Assembly: GCA_018384735.1 (NCBI GenBank)
Contig: JAHAXB010000016.1
Span: 62,001-126,000 of the forward strand
DNA length: 64,000 nucleotides
Direction: 5' to 3'
Source: Eubacteriales bacterium
Lineage (GTDB): Bacteria > Bacillota > Clostridia > Christensenellales > UBA1242
Made by a program: the position numbers and the translations under genes. Shown in pieces: positions 32,242 through 42,022 of this stretch. Below the pieces are notes generated by a model that was not told the DNA's origin, did not search any database, and was given only the letters and a program-made list of their open reading frames with translations. Each line of letters starts with the position of its first letter. The first letter of the stretch is position 1.

Positions 32242-33025
32242 AATACTCCTTGCCTCCAAATTCCACGACAAATTTACCCGACTTGTCGTTATAAACAGTC
32301 GTATAAACCCCAGTCGCTCCATGTACTTCATTTTGATAAATCTGATCAGTAAACTCTAACGCGTATTTGAAATTATCGTTCGGTTTAATCTTGATCTTAA
32401 ATGTGACGCCCGATTTGATTGTTAAATTCAAGCAAAGGTAACCAGCACCAACCGTTTCAGCTTGATCGTCATAAGTGAGTTCAATCCCATCCAATGAATC
32501 AAAATGACTGGCGACGGCTTTTAATTGTTCAATTTTGGCTTGCGAACGCTGATCCTGACCAACCGCCATGTCACCCGCGGTTAAATCATTCACCAAGGTT
32601 AAATTAGCCCCACTAATGTCCACCCATTCTTCGTCCGGAACCGCGCCACAATCCACAATACACATTTCCGCATCGTAAACATATTGGTTTTTACTGTCAT
32701 AAAAAACTGGCACGCGACGCGAAATTTCCAAAATGATTCGGTTTGGGAATTTTGCTGTTACCCGGTGCAATTTAAATTTGGAATTTACTGCTTTGACCTT
32801 TTTCGCAATTTTATCTTGGTTCAAATTAAACAAAATATTTTTTCCGAGTAAATTACTGTTTTCAAGAACTTCATTTTTTTCATCTTCGGTTAAGGCGTTG
32901 GCAGTTTGCACGGTCACATCAACCACATCAACGTTACGCACCACAAAAACCGTACCACAGGTAATACAAACACCTGCCACCACAATAAAAATGATTAACA
33001 TGGTTAATAAAACCCGAGTTTTCAT
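32228..33025 (-). CDS. ftsQ: FtsQ/DivIB-type cell division protein
   Basis: A bitopic protein of 265 residues: short cytoplasmic N-terminus, one helix (LLTMLIIFIVVAGVCITCGTVFVV), then a POTRA-like domain (VRNVDVVDVTVQTANALTEDEKNEV) and a beta domain. It stabilises the divisome in relatives. The start MKTRVL is placed by a TTGACC-N17-TATACT promoter nine bases upstream; the longer frame would begin within that promoter. It is divergent from murA. Confidence 0.8.
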   Translation of the reverse strand: MKTRVLLTMLIIFIVVAGVCITCGTVFVVRNVDVVDVTVQTANALTEDEKNEVLENSNLLGKNILFNLNQDKIAKKVKAVNSKFKLHRVTAKFPNRIILEISRRVPVFYDSKNQYVYDAEMCIVDCGAVPDEEWVDISGANLTLVNDLTAGDMAVGQDQRSQAKIEQLKAVASHFDSLDGIELTYDDQAETVGAGYLCLNLTIKSGVTFKIKIKPNDNFKYALEFTDQIYQNEVHGATGVYTTVYNDKSGKFVVEFGGKEYYVEK

Positions 33026-33034
33026 TCCATAAAT

Positions 33035-33063
33035 AGTATAAGTCACACCTGCAACTTGGTCAA
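33035..33063 (-). promoter_or_regulatory. near-leaderless promoter of ftsQ
   Basis: Minus strand TTGACC (33058-33063), 17 bases, TATACT (33035-33040), nine bases to ATG. The reverse of the -35 region reads TTGGTC on the plus strand and may serve murA, but its best -10 overlaps the murA ATG, so the murA promoter is unclear. Confidence 0.55.
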
Positions 33064-33080
33064 ACATAATATGAATTATA

Positions 33081-34412
33081 ATGTCACAGATTCAAATCAT
33101 TGGCGGCAACCGTTTATCCGGTCATTTACGCATGAGCGGAGCGAAAAACAGTTTACTTCCCATCATGACAGCGTGCTTAATGGTGCGCGGTACAGTCTAC
33201 CTCCACGATGTCCCCAAGCTTACCGACCTAAACCAAATGCTACATATTTTGGCGGATTTAGGTTGTACGGTCAACCAGCGTGGCGCTACCGTCAAGATTG
33301 ATGTCGACGAACTGTATACGCACATCATCGACCGCCAAGCCGCGCCCAAAATCCGTGGCAGCATTTTTGTCATGGGAGCATTACTGGCGCGTTTAGGTAA
33401 AGTCGAATTGCCATTTCCCGGTGGTTGCGCCATCGGCAGTCGCCCCATTGATTTACACCTAACCCTGCTACGCCAAATCGGAGTTAAATGCCATTGCCAC
33501 GGCGACACTATTACCGCCGCTTATCAACCAAAGCCACACCGCAAACCGACTGTGCTTTGTTTAGACTTTCCTTCCGTTGGTGCGACCGAAAACATTATCC
33601 AAGCCACCGCACTCGGCATAGCCGGCAACACTTACATTATCCACGGCGTCGCCAAAGAACCCGAAGTCGTTGACCTTTGCCATTTTCTCAACCAATGCGG
33701 TGCGCAGATACACGGCGCCGGTACGGACACCATTACCGTCCACAGTGTAACCCAATTACACGGCACCACCTATACGCCCATTCCCGATCGTATTAACACT
33801 GGCTCATATTTAATCGCAGTAGCGGCGACCGGCGGTGACGTAACTTTAACCAATACAGTCCCCGTCCACCAAATCAATTTGCTAAACAAACTTAAAATGT
33901 TGGGTGCCAAAATTACGACCACCAAAGATACCATTCACATAATTATGAACCGACGCCACGCCGCTCATTTCAATGTTCACACGGCACCATACCCGGGTTT
34001 TCCCACCGACCTACAAAGTCAGTTCTGCGTCTTAACGACACTTATCAAAGGTCATTCCATCATCACGGAAAACCTTTTTGAAAATCGCTTCCGTTATGTA
34101 CCCGAACTAATTAAACTGGGCGCCAAAATTACCGTTACTGGCAACCAAGCCCAAATTACCAGCGTTCCCGCACTTTCCGCCACACCGACGCCCAATTTGT
34201 GTCCCAGTTCTTATCACATTCCCGACCCGCAAAGTTGTACCGGTACTACCATCACCGCCCACGACTTACGCGGTGGCGTGGCATTAGTTATCGCCGCTTT
34301 AACCGCATCCGGAACTACGACGATTGAACACGCGGATTATATCTACCGTGGCCACGAAGACATCGTCAAAGATCTGCGTCAGTTAGGTGCGAATATTGTG
34401 GCTCTTGTTTAA
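33081..34412 (+). CDS. murA: UDP-N-acetylglucosamine 1-carboxyvinyltransferase
   Basis: First committed step of peptidoglycan synthesis. At 443 residues it is full length. The N-terminal GGNRLSGHLRMSGAKNSLLP, catalytic Cys C116 in PGGCAIGSRPIDLH and the C-terminal DLRGGVALVIAAL are typical; the Cys implies fosfomycin sensitivity. A TATAAT motif overlaps the ATG, and there is no Shine-Dalgarno site, so the initiation mode is unresolved. Its last 47 bases overlap the convergent murD. Confidence 0.95.
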   Translation: MSQIQIIGGNRLSGHLRMSGAKNSLLPIMTACLMVRGTVYLHDVPKLTDLNQMLHILADLGCTVNQRGATVKIDVDELYTHIIDRQAAPKIRGSIFVMGALLARLGKVELPFPGGCAIGSRPIDLHLTLLRQIGVKCHCHGDTITAAYQPKPHRKPTVLCLDFPSVGATENIIQATALGIAGNTYIIHGVAKEPEVVDLCHFLNQCGAQIHGAGTDTITVHSVTQLHGTTYTPIPDRINTGSYLIAVAATGGDVTLTNTVPVHQINLLNKLKMLGAKITTTKDTIHIIMNRRHAAHFNVHTAPYPGFPTDLQSQFCVLTTLIKGHSIITENLFENRFRYVPELIKLGAKITVTGNQAQITSVPALSATPTPNLCPSSYHIPDPQSCTGTTITAHDLRGGVALVIAALTASGTTTIEHADYIYRGHEDIVKDLRQLGANIVALV

Positions 34413-35676
34413 CAGTTGCCAATACTAAGTGCTTAAATTCATCACCACGCTGTTCATAATTAGCAAACATATCAAAACTGCTACCACTGGGACTAAACAA
34501 AACCACCCCCGGCTTTTTCACGACTTGTGCCGCGCGTTTAACGGCGGTCGCTAAGTCCGTCACGGCAACTACATGTTGTAAACCCAAACTTTGCGCCACC
34601 GTCATTACCTGTTCCTTAATTGCCCCAAAGACCAACACCTGTTCCACATTACTGGGTAATTGGCGCAATAATTCGTGGTAGTCTTGTCCCTTACTTAAAC
34701 CGCACAAAATCAAACAAATTGGCATTTGGATTGAACGTGTCGCCGCCAAAGTTGCCGCCATATTGGTTGCCTTGCTGTCGTTGTAAAACGCCACACCTTG
34801 GTGGTCAATTACCAGTTCCATTCGGTGAAATTGCGGTTGATACCGACACGCACGCCAAATTGTTGCTAACGGTATTTTTAACAATCGTCCCACGGCAATC
34901 ACCGACAAAGCGTTCGACACCGTATGTGGCATTCCACCTAATTCATCAACCGCACCTAATATTCGCACCCGGCGTCCCAGTTTCTCCAACACCTTACCAT
35001 CTTGGATGTAATATCCCGTCACCGCCGTTTGCGTACTATACCAAAGCACGCGTGGCCCATGCTTGCGCATAATATCCTCGCCGACCCGTCGCGCATTAAC
35101 ATCATCATAATTCACCACAAACCAATCCTTGCGTGTTTGTTGTGTTGTAATTTGCGCTTTGCATTGTGCATAATTTTCCATTGTCACATGGCGGTCTAAA
35201 TGGTCCGCGGTTATGTTGGTTAGCACGGCGATGTGCGGATGTAAAATTTTGGTCTGTTCCAACATAAAGGACGAAACTTCCATCACGACCAACGCTTGAT
35301 GTAACTGCTTAGCCACCCGCGTCACAGGGACGCCCACATTACCACACAGCACTGACTTTTTTCCGGATGCTTGACACATTTGGTAAATTTGCTTAACCAC
35401 AGTCGTTTTACCGTTGGTACCGGTTACTGCCACCAAAGACCTTGGTTTTAATTTGGGCTCGCAATAAAATGGCAGTTCCACTTCGGGTACTACGGGTACG
35501 TTTTCATGCAGTTGTGTCATCGGCACACCGGGCGAAACCACACAGAAATCATAATCATCCGCCACCTTTTCCTGTGCATCCGCAACCACCACAGTTTCCA
35601 CATTGCGCGCCACCAAATAACTTTCGGCGGCTTTTCCGCTGACGCCATAGCCAATTATCTTCGCTTTCATAATCAT
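34366..35676 (-). CDS. murD: UDP-N-acetylmuramoyl-L-alanine--D-glutamate ligase
   Basis: Adds D-glutamate to UDP-MurNAc-L-Ala. Mur-ligase ATP site TGTNGKTT at residues 85-92, central domain with NITADHLDRH, and C-terminal VLFSPSGSSFDMFANYEQRG, a MurD hallmark. It is 18 bases downstream of mraY in the murE-mraY-murD string. The start has no clear ribosome site; ATG codons at 35676 and 35670 are both possible. Its C-terminal 15 codons are antisense to the end of murA. Confidence 0.95.
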   Translation of the reverse strand: MIMKAKIIGYGVSGKAAESYLVARNVETVVVADAQEKVADDYDFCVVSPGVPMTQLHENVPVVPEVELPFYCEPKLKPRSLVAVTGTNGKTTVVKQIYQMCQASGKKSVLCGNVGVPVTRVAKQLHQALVVMEVSSFMLEQTKILHPHIAVLTNITADHLDRHVTMENYAQCKAQITTQQTRKDWFVVNYDDVNARRVGEDIMRKHGPRVLWYSTQTAVTGYYIQDGKVLEKLGRRVRILGAVDELGGMPHTVSNALSVIAVGRLLKIPLATIWRACRYQPQFHRMELVIDHQGVAFYNDSKATNMAATLAATRSIQMPICLILCGLSKGQDYHELLRQLPSNVEQVLVFGAIKEQVMTVAQSLGLQHVVAVTDLATAVKRAAQVVKKPGVVLFSPSGSSFDMFANYEQRGDEFKHLVLATVKQEPQYSHLTDADL

Positions 35677-35694
35677 GCTTATGAAAATAAACGA

Positions 35695-36675
35695 CTAAAC
35701 ATACATGACAGATAACACCAAAACAATGCCCATAATAATCGTTACCGCCGCGTAAATTGCGACAATTTTTGATTCACGCATACCACATTTTTCCAAATGA
35801 TGATGAAATGGCGCCATCCGAAAAATTCGTTTACCTTTGGTAATTTTGAACCAGCCAACCTGCAAAATAGTACTCAGTGCGGACCACACAAACACAACTC
35901 CTAAAAACAACAAAGTAAAGCCCAAACCCGTAAACAAAGAAACCATCGCGATAAAACCGCCCAAAAATAACGAGCCGGTATCGCCCATAAAGACCGAAGC
36001 TTTGTTTGTGTTAAACAACAAGTACGCCAGCAAACTGCCAACTGCGACCGCAATCAAGTTACCAATCGTAGTAATCTCGTCGCCAATATCGGTCAACGCA
36101 ATTAACACATAAATAAACAACAAATAAACCAGCGAGGTTGTACCAGCTAAACCGTCCAAGCCGTCGGTTAAATTAACCGCGTTCGTGGTAGCCACCAAAA
36201 CCAACAAAGTCAAAGTAAAAATTCCCACGCCACCGATTTGCCAAAAAACATTCAAAAATGGGACCCAAATTTCTCCGGTCGGGTTAATGCGTAAATAAAA
36301 CACCGCCACCAATAAAGCAATACCTAACTGCCCAATAATTTTTTGGTACGCGCGCAAACCCAAATTTTGGTGGTGCTTAATTTTCAAAAAGTCATCCAAG
36401 AAACCAACGATACCATAACCACAACTAGCAACCACGATAATCAAACTTAATGGTGTGTCCCAACCAATAAAGATGATTGAAATTAACACGATTGGTAACA
36501 TAAAAATCAAGCCACCCATTGTTGGCGTGCCGTTTTTAGCGGCGTGCATGTCAACGTATTTCAAAATTGATTGTCCGGCTTTCAAACGTTTTAACCACGG
36601 AATTAAAATCAAACCCGCACCAACCGCAAGTGCGAAAGCAATCAAGACCAACCACAAATCTGCTTTAAAGTCCAC
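35695..36675 (-). CDS. mraY: phospho-N-acetylmuramoyl-pentapeptide-transferase
   Basis: Integral membrane enzyme making lipid I. About ten helices in 326 residues. Conserved loops: NGTPTMGGLIF, DDFLKIKHHQNLGL, NAVNLTDGLDGLA, FMGDTGSLFLGGF and MAPFHHHLEKCG. GTG start with a strong GGAGG site, two bases after the murE stop. Confidence 0.96.
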   Translation of the reverse strand: MDFKADLWLVLIAFALAVGAGLILIPWLKRLKAGQSILKYVDMHAAKNGTPTMGGLIFMLPIVLISIIFIGWDTPLSLIIVVASCGYGIVGFLDDFLKIKHHQNLGLRAYQKIIGQLGIALLVAVFYLRINPTGEIWVPFLNVFWQIGGVGIFTLTLLVLVATTNAVNLTDGLDGLAGTTSLVYLLFIYVLIALTDIGDEITTIGNLIAVAVGSLLAYLLFNTNKASVFMGDTGSLFLGGFIAMVSLFTGLGFTLLFLGVVFVWSALSTILQVGWFKITKGKRIFRMAPFHHHLEKCGMRESKIVAIYAAVTIIMGIVLVLSVMYV

Positions 36676-36677
36676 AG

Positions 36678-38177
36678 TTACCTCCGTAAGATATTATCCA
36701 ACACTTTGCTGTCCATATACGGAATTTTTTCGTGGTTAATTTCCATGTAATTTTCGTGACCTTTCCCTGCGATGACCACCATATCGCCAACCTGCGCCTG
36801 ACTAAGGGCGTATTCAATCGCCTGTGTGCGGTCCGCAATTCGCGTATATTTGACCGCCGACACGTCTGAAACCTGTTGCAAGGTGGCGGCATCAACCGTT
36901 TTAATGCCACGCTCAATTTCATCAATAATTCTTTCTGGATTTTCGGTGCGCGGATTATCACTGGTTAAAACTACGTAATCCGCCAAGCGGTAAGCAATCG
37001 CGCCCATCTGCGGCCGTTTCAAACGGTCACGGTCACCACCACAGCCAAACACCACGAACAACTTGGCTTTGTTAGGTAAAATCGCCCGCGCGTTTTGTAA
37101 TAACTTTTCTAATCCATCTGGCGTATGCGCATAATCAATAACAGCGGTTACGCCGTGAAGATTATAGACGTTAAACCGACCAGGTACCGCCGGCATCGTT
37201 GTTAATGCCTCTTTAATCATTGACCAGTCAACTTTATAATGGCTGGCTAACAGCGCAGCCGCCACCGCATTGTAAACATTGTACAAACCGGGCAAAGCCA
37301 AATGACACGCACCAACTTTCCCCAAAATAAAATCACTACCGCGGACGGATAATACCACCTGATTAACAAACGCCCATTGTGCCGTGCCCACAATGGTATC
37401 GTGCTTTAGCGAATACGAAATTGCGTAAACATTAGGTTTATTGTTGACCGCGTCAGCAACCGCCAAGCCGTAAGCGTCATCCGCGTTAATAACTACCGCG
37501 CCGGACTGTAACGCTTGGAAGAAGCCGATTTTGGTATTTTTGTATTTTTCAAAAGTCTCGAAGAAATCCAAGTGGTCTTGCGTAATATTGGTAAAAATTA
37601 CTCCCGCAAAATTGATACCCGCGACCTTGTGAAAATGAATTGCGTGCGCCGAAACCTCCATTACCACGTCACGCACGCCGTTTTGATACATACAGGCAAT
37701 CGCTCGGTGCAAATCAATCGGGTCCGGCGTAGTTAAAGTTGTCACGCCTTCCCAGGTTTTGCCCGCATTCAAAACTCCGGTCGTACCAATTACGCCCACG
37801 TTTTTTCCCGTCGCTATTTCCAAAATATGTTGCATGATGTAGGTCGTGGTCGTTTTACCATTGGTGCCAACCACGCCGGTTACGCGCATTTGATCAACCA
37901 CATTACCGTAAAAATTTTTTGCCGCCAAAGCCATGGTCGCGCGGACATTAGCCACCTCAATGTGCTGAACATTCGCCGGAACGATAACGTCAGCGCCAAT
38001 TTCGCTAACAATTATGTCTGCGCCATTCTGGACGGCCTCGGCGACGTAAGTACCATCTTTCAACGCAAAATAAAGACCACCAGGTCGAACTTGTTGACTC
38101 TGGTGGTATAAACCGGTCACCGTCACGGGGATGCCAGCAATCTCAATTTTAACTTTACGGTTTCGCATAACCAACAC
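36678..38177 (-). CDS. murE: UDP-N-acetylmuramoyl-tripeptide synthetase (meso-DAP type)
   Basis: Adds the third stem-peptide residue. The ATP site GTNGKTTT lies at residues 104-111 and the domain-3 motif SDNPRTENP, with DNPR, predicts meso-diaminopimelate rather than lysine. At 499 residues it is normal. Translation starts at GTG (38177) or, more likely for a leaderless mRNA, at ATG 38168, seven bases after CATAGT. murF and murG are not next to it. Confidence 0.95.
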   Translation of the reverse strand: MLVMRNRKVKIEIAGIPVTVTGLYHQSQQVRPGGLYFALKDGTYVAEAVQNGADIIVSEIGADVIVPANVQHIEVANVRATMALAAKNFYGNVVDQMRVTGVVGTNGKTTTTYIMQHILEIATGKNVGVIGTTGVLNAGKTWEGVTTLTTPDPIDLHRAIACMYQNGVRDVVMEVSAHAIHFHKVAGINFAGVIFTNITQDHLDFFETFEKYKNTKIGFFQALQSGAVVINADDAYGLAVADAVNNKPNVYAISYSLKHDTIVGTAQWAFVNQVVLSVRGSDFILGKVGACHLALPGLYNVYNAVAAALLASHYKVDWSMIKEALTTMPAVPGRFNVYNLHGVTAVIDYAHTPDGLEKLLQNARAILPNKAKLFVVFGCGGDRDRLKRPQMGAIAYRLADYVVLTSDNPRTENPERIIDEIERGIKTVDAATLQQVSDVSAVKYTRIADRTQAIEYALSQAQVGDMVVIAGKGHENYMEINHEKIPYMDSKVLDNILRR

Positions 38178-38216
38178 TATGCCGCAAAGTGCTAAATAAT
38201 TTGTCGAAAACTAATC

Positions 38217-39956
38217 TTATTCCAAAGCGATTAAGTAATAGTAAATATTTTGACCGCCGTTCACAACATTAACATCGGCTGTCGCAAATTTGCTTTGAAC
38301 TTTTTCCGCCAACGCTTGTGCGTCGGATTCTTTCATATCTTCGCCGTAGTAAATGGTAATCGAACCCATGGTATCTTTCATCAAGATTTCACACAATTTC
38401 ATGGCAACTTCGTTTGGATTTTTACCCTTGGTGACAATGGATTTTTCGTCTAAACCGATAATATCGCCGGTTTTAATGTCCAAATTATCCATCTTGGTAT
38501 CACGCACCGCGTAGGTTACCGAAGCTGAAACCACGCTTTCCATGGTTGCTAAGAAAGTTTGTGTATTTTCATCCACGCTAGCGTCTGGACTAAACGCAAT
38601 CGCCGAAGAAATACCTTCACAAACACTCTTGGTCGGGATAATTACGATGTTTTTCTTGGTCAAAGATTGTGCATTCATCGCCGCCAAGACGATATTTTTA
38701 TTGTTCGGGAAAACGAAAATGGTCTTCGCGTGAACACGGTCACAAGCCGTCGCAATTTCTTCCGCGCTTGGGTTGCTGGTTTGACCGCCTTTAATCACGA
38801 AATCAACACCTAAATCACGCAACAAACTGCAAACGCCTTCGCCAGTCGCGACTTGAACCATACCTTGTTCTTTATCCGGAATGTTACGGCTATTGCGCAA
38901 TTCACGGTTTTGTTCCAACATATTTTCAATCTTAATTTTGGTAATTTCACCCAATTCCAACGCAGCGCCCAAAGCCAAATTCGGCGTATTAGTATGAACG
39001 TGAACTTTAACCATGTTCAAGTCACCAACGCAAATTACGCTGTCGCCCAATTCCATCAAGCGTACGCGGAATTTATCGATGCTTGCCATCGTAGTGGTCT
39101 TTTTGATATTTACCACGAAGAATTCGGTACAATAAGCAAATTCAATTTCACTAATATCTTCAATTTCAGCAACTTCGTCCGCGGTATCACGGAAAACAAC
39201 CGTATCGGTATCCTTTTTCAATTCTTTAACTTCTAAATTGCCTTCCAAAGTAGCTAACAAGCCCATAAAAATGGTAATTAAACCACGTCCACCAGAATCC
39301 ACAACGCCAGCTTTTTTCAAAACAGGCAACATTTCTGGGGTTTTTGCCAAAATAACTTCACCAGCATCAATTACTTTTTGCAAGAATTCGACGAAATCAC
39401 TGGTACTACGCGCAATTTTTTCGGCTTCTTCCGCCATCACACGAATTACCGTCAAAATTGTTCCTTCTTTGGGTAAAGTTACGGCTGCATAAGCGGTTTT
39501 CGCACCTTCACTCATCGCATTTGCAAAAACACGAGTGGTAATTTTACCATTACCAATTTTACCAAAAACCGACATCATACCTTTCAAAATTTGGCTGGTA
39601 ATCACGCCGCTGTTACCGCGCGCACCTTTCAAAGCACCACGCGCAATACCGTCGGTTAATTCTACCAAGTTATTGGCGACGTTTTCGACTTCCGTCATCG
39701 CGGTACGCATGGTCAAACTCATGTTTAAGCCCGTATCGCCATCCGGAACCGGGAAAACATTCATACTGTTAATGTATTCCTTGTTTTTGTCCAACAAATT
39801 GTAGGCGCCCAAGAACATGCGTTTTAACATTGCTACCGAAATATTCGTGATGGTAGTTTTTTCTGCTGCATCAGCTTTTTTTACCGTCTTTGCGGTTGTC
39901 GACTTAGTTGATTTCTTACTTGTAGAAGTTGATTTTTTCACTGTTGTTTTATTCAT
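38217..39956 (-). CDS. fakA: DAK2-domain fatty acid kinase FakA (YloV)
   Basis: ATP-binding subunit that phosphorylates fatty acids bound by FakB/DegV partners for incorporation into phospholipid. The DhaL-type nucleotide domain (NSMNVFPVPDGDTGLNMSLTM ... GARGNSGVITSQI) spans about residues 45-245; the middle and C-terminal (YloV-type) domains follow to 579. A Lys/Thr/Ser-rich tail of about 35 residues precedes the fold and is unusual. It sits in rpmB-asp23-fakA, a standard Firmicute order. Confidence 0.9.
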   Translation of the reverse strand: MNKTTVKKSTSTSKKSTKSTTAKTVKKADAAEKTTITNISVAMLKRMFLGAYNLLDKNKEYINSMNVFPVPDGDTGLNMSLTMRTAMTEVENVANNLVELTDGIARGALKGARGNSGVITSQILKGMMSVFGKIGNGKITTRVFANAMSEGAKTAYAAVTLPKEGTILTVIRVMAEEAEKIARSTSDFVEFLQKVIDAGEVILAKTPEMLPVLKKAGVVDSGGRGLITIFMGLLATLEGNLEVKELKKDTDTVVFRDTADEVAEIEDISEIEFAYCTEFFVVNIKKTTTMASIDKFRVRLMELGDSVICVGDLNMVKVHVHTNTPNLALGAALELGEITKIKIENMLEQNRELRNSRNIPDKEQGMVQVATGEGVCSLLRDLGVDFVIKGGQTSNPSAEEIATACDRVHAKTIFVFPNNKNIVLAAMNAQSLTKKNIVIIPTKSVCEGISSAIAFSPDASVDENTQTFLATMESVVSASVTYAVRDTKMDNLDIKTGDIIGLDEKSIVTKGKNPNEVAMKLCEILMKDTMGSITIYYGEDMKESDAQALAEKVQSKFATADVNVVNGGQNIYYYLIALE

Positions 39957-39972
39957 TTTAATTTAGTTTCCT

Positions 39973-40314
39973 TTACTTACGAATACCCATAACGCGGATA
40001 TCAACAAACAATACTTCCATGCCGGTAAAATTCTCGACACGGTATTTAATCGTGTTGCGCACAGAATTGATAATCGCGTCCAAAGGCATACCAAAACAAA
40101 TAATCAGATCAATATAGATACCGACCTTATTTTTGCTAACCCAGACGCGAACACCATTACGCAAACTAATATCGCTGGCCACATTACGTACCACGCGTTT
40201 ACGACCAACACCCCAAATTCCGTAACATTCCAAAGCCGCGATACCCGCAACTGTACGGATCGCGCGACGGGAAATTGCAATGTTACCGTATAAATTTGAA
40301 GTTCCTATTGCCAT
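39973..40314 (-). CDS. Asp23/Gls24 family envelope protein
   Basis: A 113-residue Asp23 (YloU-like) protein (NIAISRRAIRTVAGIAALECYGIWGV ... RNTIKYRVENFTGMEVLFVDIRVMGI). Membrane-proximal envelope-stress protein in relatives. The ATG directly abuts the rpmB stop, without a good ribosome site, so translation is probably coupled. Confidence 0.9.
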   Translation of the reverse strand: MAIGTSNLYGNIAISRRAIRTVAGIAALECYGIWGVGRKRVVRNVASDISLRNGVRVWVSKNKVGIYIDLIICFGMPLDAIINSVRNTIKYRVENFTGMEVLFVDIRVMGIRK

Positions 40315-40506
40315 TTAATTACCAACTTTATTCAAAGTTTTTTTGCATTTGGTACAAACCTTTAAAGTTACTTTCGCACCATCATCAAAAGTGATAGTTT
40401 CTTTTTGCAAATTTGGCACACTCTTTTTTGGTGCGCGGCGGTTACTGTGAGAAACAGTGTTACCTGCCAATTTATCCTTGCCGCATAAATCACATACTCT
40501 GCTCAT
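40315..40506 (-). CDS. rpmB: 50S ribosomal protein L28
   Basis: A 63-residue L28 with zinc-type cysteines (VCDLCGKDK ... KVCTKC) and SHSNRRAPK. It leads the rpmB-asp23-fakA operon. The ATG lies seven bases after TATAGT, so even this ribosomal protein seems to be made from a leaderless transcript. Confidence 0.96.
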   Translation of the reverse strand: MSRVCDLCGKDKLAGNTVSHSNRRAPKKSVPNLQKETITFDDGAKVTLKVCTKCKKTLNKVGN

Positions 40507-40513
40507 GGAAAGT

Positions 40514-40542
40514 ACTATAACACATAAATTTTAATTATGCAA
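40514..40542 (-). promoter_or_regulatory. leaderless promoter of rpmB
   Basis: Minus strand TTGCAT (40537-40542), 17 bases, TATAGT (40514-40519), seven bases to ATG. It lies partly in the end of the upstream rpe-like gene. Confidence 0.6.
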
Positions 40543-41151
40543 CAATCTATTTATACCTATTGCCAAACTGCCGTTTTCGTAGCATTTTTTCGCATAATTT
40601 CCCACCACAGCCACATCAACACCCGCTTTTTTTAACAAATTAATGTTATTTTCGTTCACTCCACCGTCAACAATGATGACCGCTTTGGGGTTTATGGCAC
40701 GCACTTGGGTCACTAAATCCATCGCCGATGGCTGGAACAACTGTCCCGACTTGCCACATTTTACTGTCATCACGATTATATAAGAAGCCGCGCGCACTAA
40801 ATCCACGTTTTTTGTCCATTCACACCCCAAATCCAGCACAATTCCCACCTGTTCGGGTTTAACCGTCGGCAAATTCACGGGTTGGTCAATTAAATCAACC
40901 GACACGGAGCGAAAACCAGCCACCGACGGCACGGATTCCTGCATTAACTGCAAATCGACTGCGATTTTATCCGTGTAACTTTGCACCAACTCAAAAATTT
41001 CTGGATTAGGTTTGAAATAATCAAAATGCAAAACCACTTGGTCGCCTTTTCGAGCCATTTCGCGGCTTAATTGGACGATATTTTCAATATATTGTGTTAA
41101 TTTTACTTTTTCAACCGCTAAATATGGCTCAATCGAAATTGCAATCTGCAT
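40531..41151 (-). CDS. ribulose-phosphate 3-epimerase-like protein, atypical active site
   Basis: A TIM-barrel protein of 206 residues with the Rpe C-terminal signature (IVDGGVNENNINLLKKAGVDVAVVG) and position next to rpmB as in Firmicutes. The metal site is altered: LHFD keeps His and Asp, but the usual DVHLM motif reads DLQLM (His to Gln), and the phosphate loop PGFGGQ reads CGKSGQ. It may have lost or changed activity. GGGAGG ribosome site. Confidence 0.7.
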   Translation of the reverse strand: MQIAISIEPYLAVEKVKLTQYIENIVQLSREMARKGDQVVLHFDYFKPNPEIFELVQSYTDKIAVDLQLMQESVPSVAGFRSVSVDLIDQPVNLPTVKPEQVGIVLDLGCEWTKNVDLVRAASYIIVMTVKCGKSGQLFQPSAMDLVTQVRAINPKAVIIVDGGVNENNINLLKKAGVDVAVVGNYAKKCYENGSLAIGINRLLHN

Positions 41152-41222
41152 TTTTTCCTCCCGTTACTATATAGCATATTTTCCGATAAACATAAAGTGA
41201 ATTTAATTCATAAATTAAACAC

Positions 41223-42002
41223 ATGGACCAATTAGCAACCCATTCTTTCCTACTCTTGTTAATTGCCTCGCTCTTCACCTACCTTGCCACCGTGCTCGGC
41301 GCGGCAGTAGTTTTCTGTTTCAAATCCATCAACCAACGTCCACTTGACATCATGCTCAGCATCAGTGCGGGACTCATGACCGCCGCCGCAGTTTGGTCGC
41401 TAATTCTCCCTGCCACAACTTTATCCAACGAACTTTGGCACAATGCATGGCTTGCCCCAACATTGGGCTTACTTGCGGGGGGGTGTTTTATCATTCTCAG
41501 CAGTTTAATTATCGACAAAAAATTTCCGGGTGCCGACGCCAAAAAGCGCACCATTCTGATTATCGGTGTCATGCCACTGCACAATATTCCCGAAGGTTTG
41601 GCGGTCGGTGTCAGTTTTAGCGCGCTCGCCATGGGGATTGACGGTTGCTCACTCTCGAACGCCCTCATGGTTGCGCTCGGCATCGGAATCCAAAATTTTC
41701 CCGACGGTACATCGGTCGCGGTACCGCTTTATCGTGACGGTATGTCCAAAACCAAATCCTTTTTGATTGCACAATCCAGCGGAATTATGGAATTTTTCGC
41801 CGCGCTTTTTGGTTATTTTGTTACCATAACCGCCCGCAATATATTACCAATCGCCCTTGCCTTCGCTGCTGGTGCCATGCTATCCGTGGTTGCCAGCGAA
41901 CTCATTCCCGATATCGCCCCCGCCAATCGCACCTTCGCCACCCTCGGTTTCATCCTCGGCTTCGCCATCATGATGGTACTTGATTTAGCAATTACGGTCT
42001 AA
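41223..42002 (+). CDS. ZIP family metal transporter
   Basis: A 259-residue divalent-metal importer (zinc, possibly iron or manganese) with about eight helices. The helix IV and V metal motifs HNIPEGLAVGVSF and QNFPDGTSVAVPL are present. No ribosome site is evident upstream of the ATG and the promoter is weak to my eye. It converges on rlmN. Confidence 0.92.
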   Translation: MDQLATHSFLLLLIASLFTYLATVLGAAVVFCFKSINQRPLDIMLSISAGLMTAAAVWSLILPATTLSNELWHNAWLAPTLGLLAGGCFIILSSLIIDKKFPGADAKKRTILIIGVMPLHNIPEGLAVGVSFSALAMGIDGCSLSNALMVALGIGIQNFPDGTSVAVPLYRDGMSKTKSFLIAQSSGIMEFFAALFGYFVTITARNILPIALAFAAGAMLSVVASELIPDIAPANRTFATLGFILGFAIMMVLDLAITV

Positions 42003-42022
42003 TCCAATAAATGTTAACACAC

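Noticed and set aside
33026-33067. Extended N-terminus of FtsQ
   Set aside because: The added codons are the promoter itself; MKTRVL starts the normal cytoplasmic tail.
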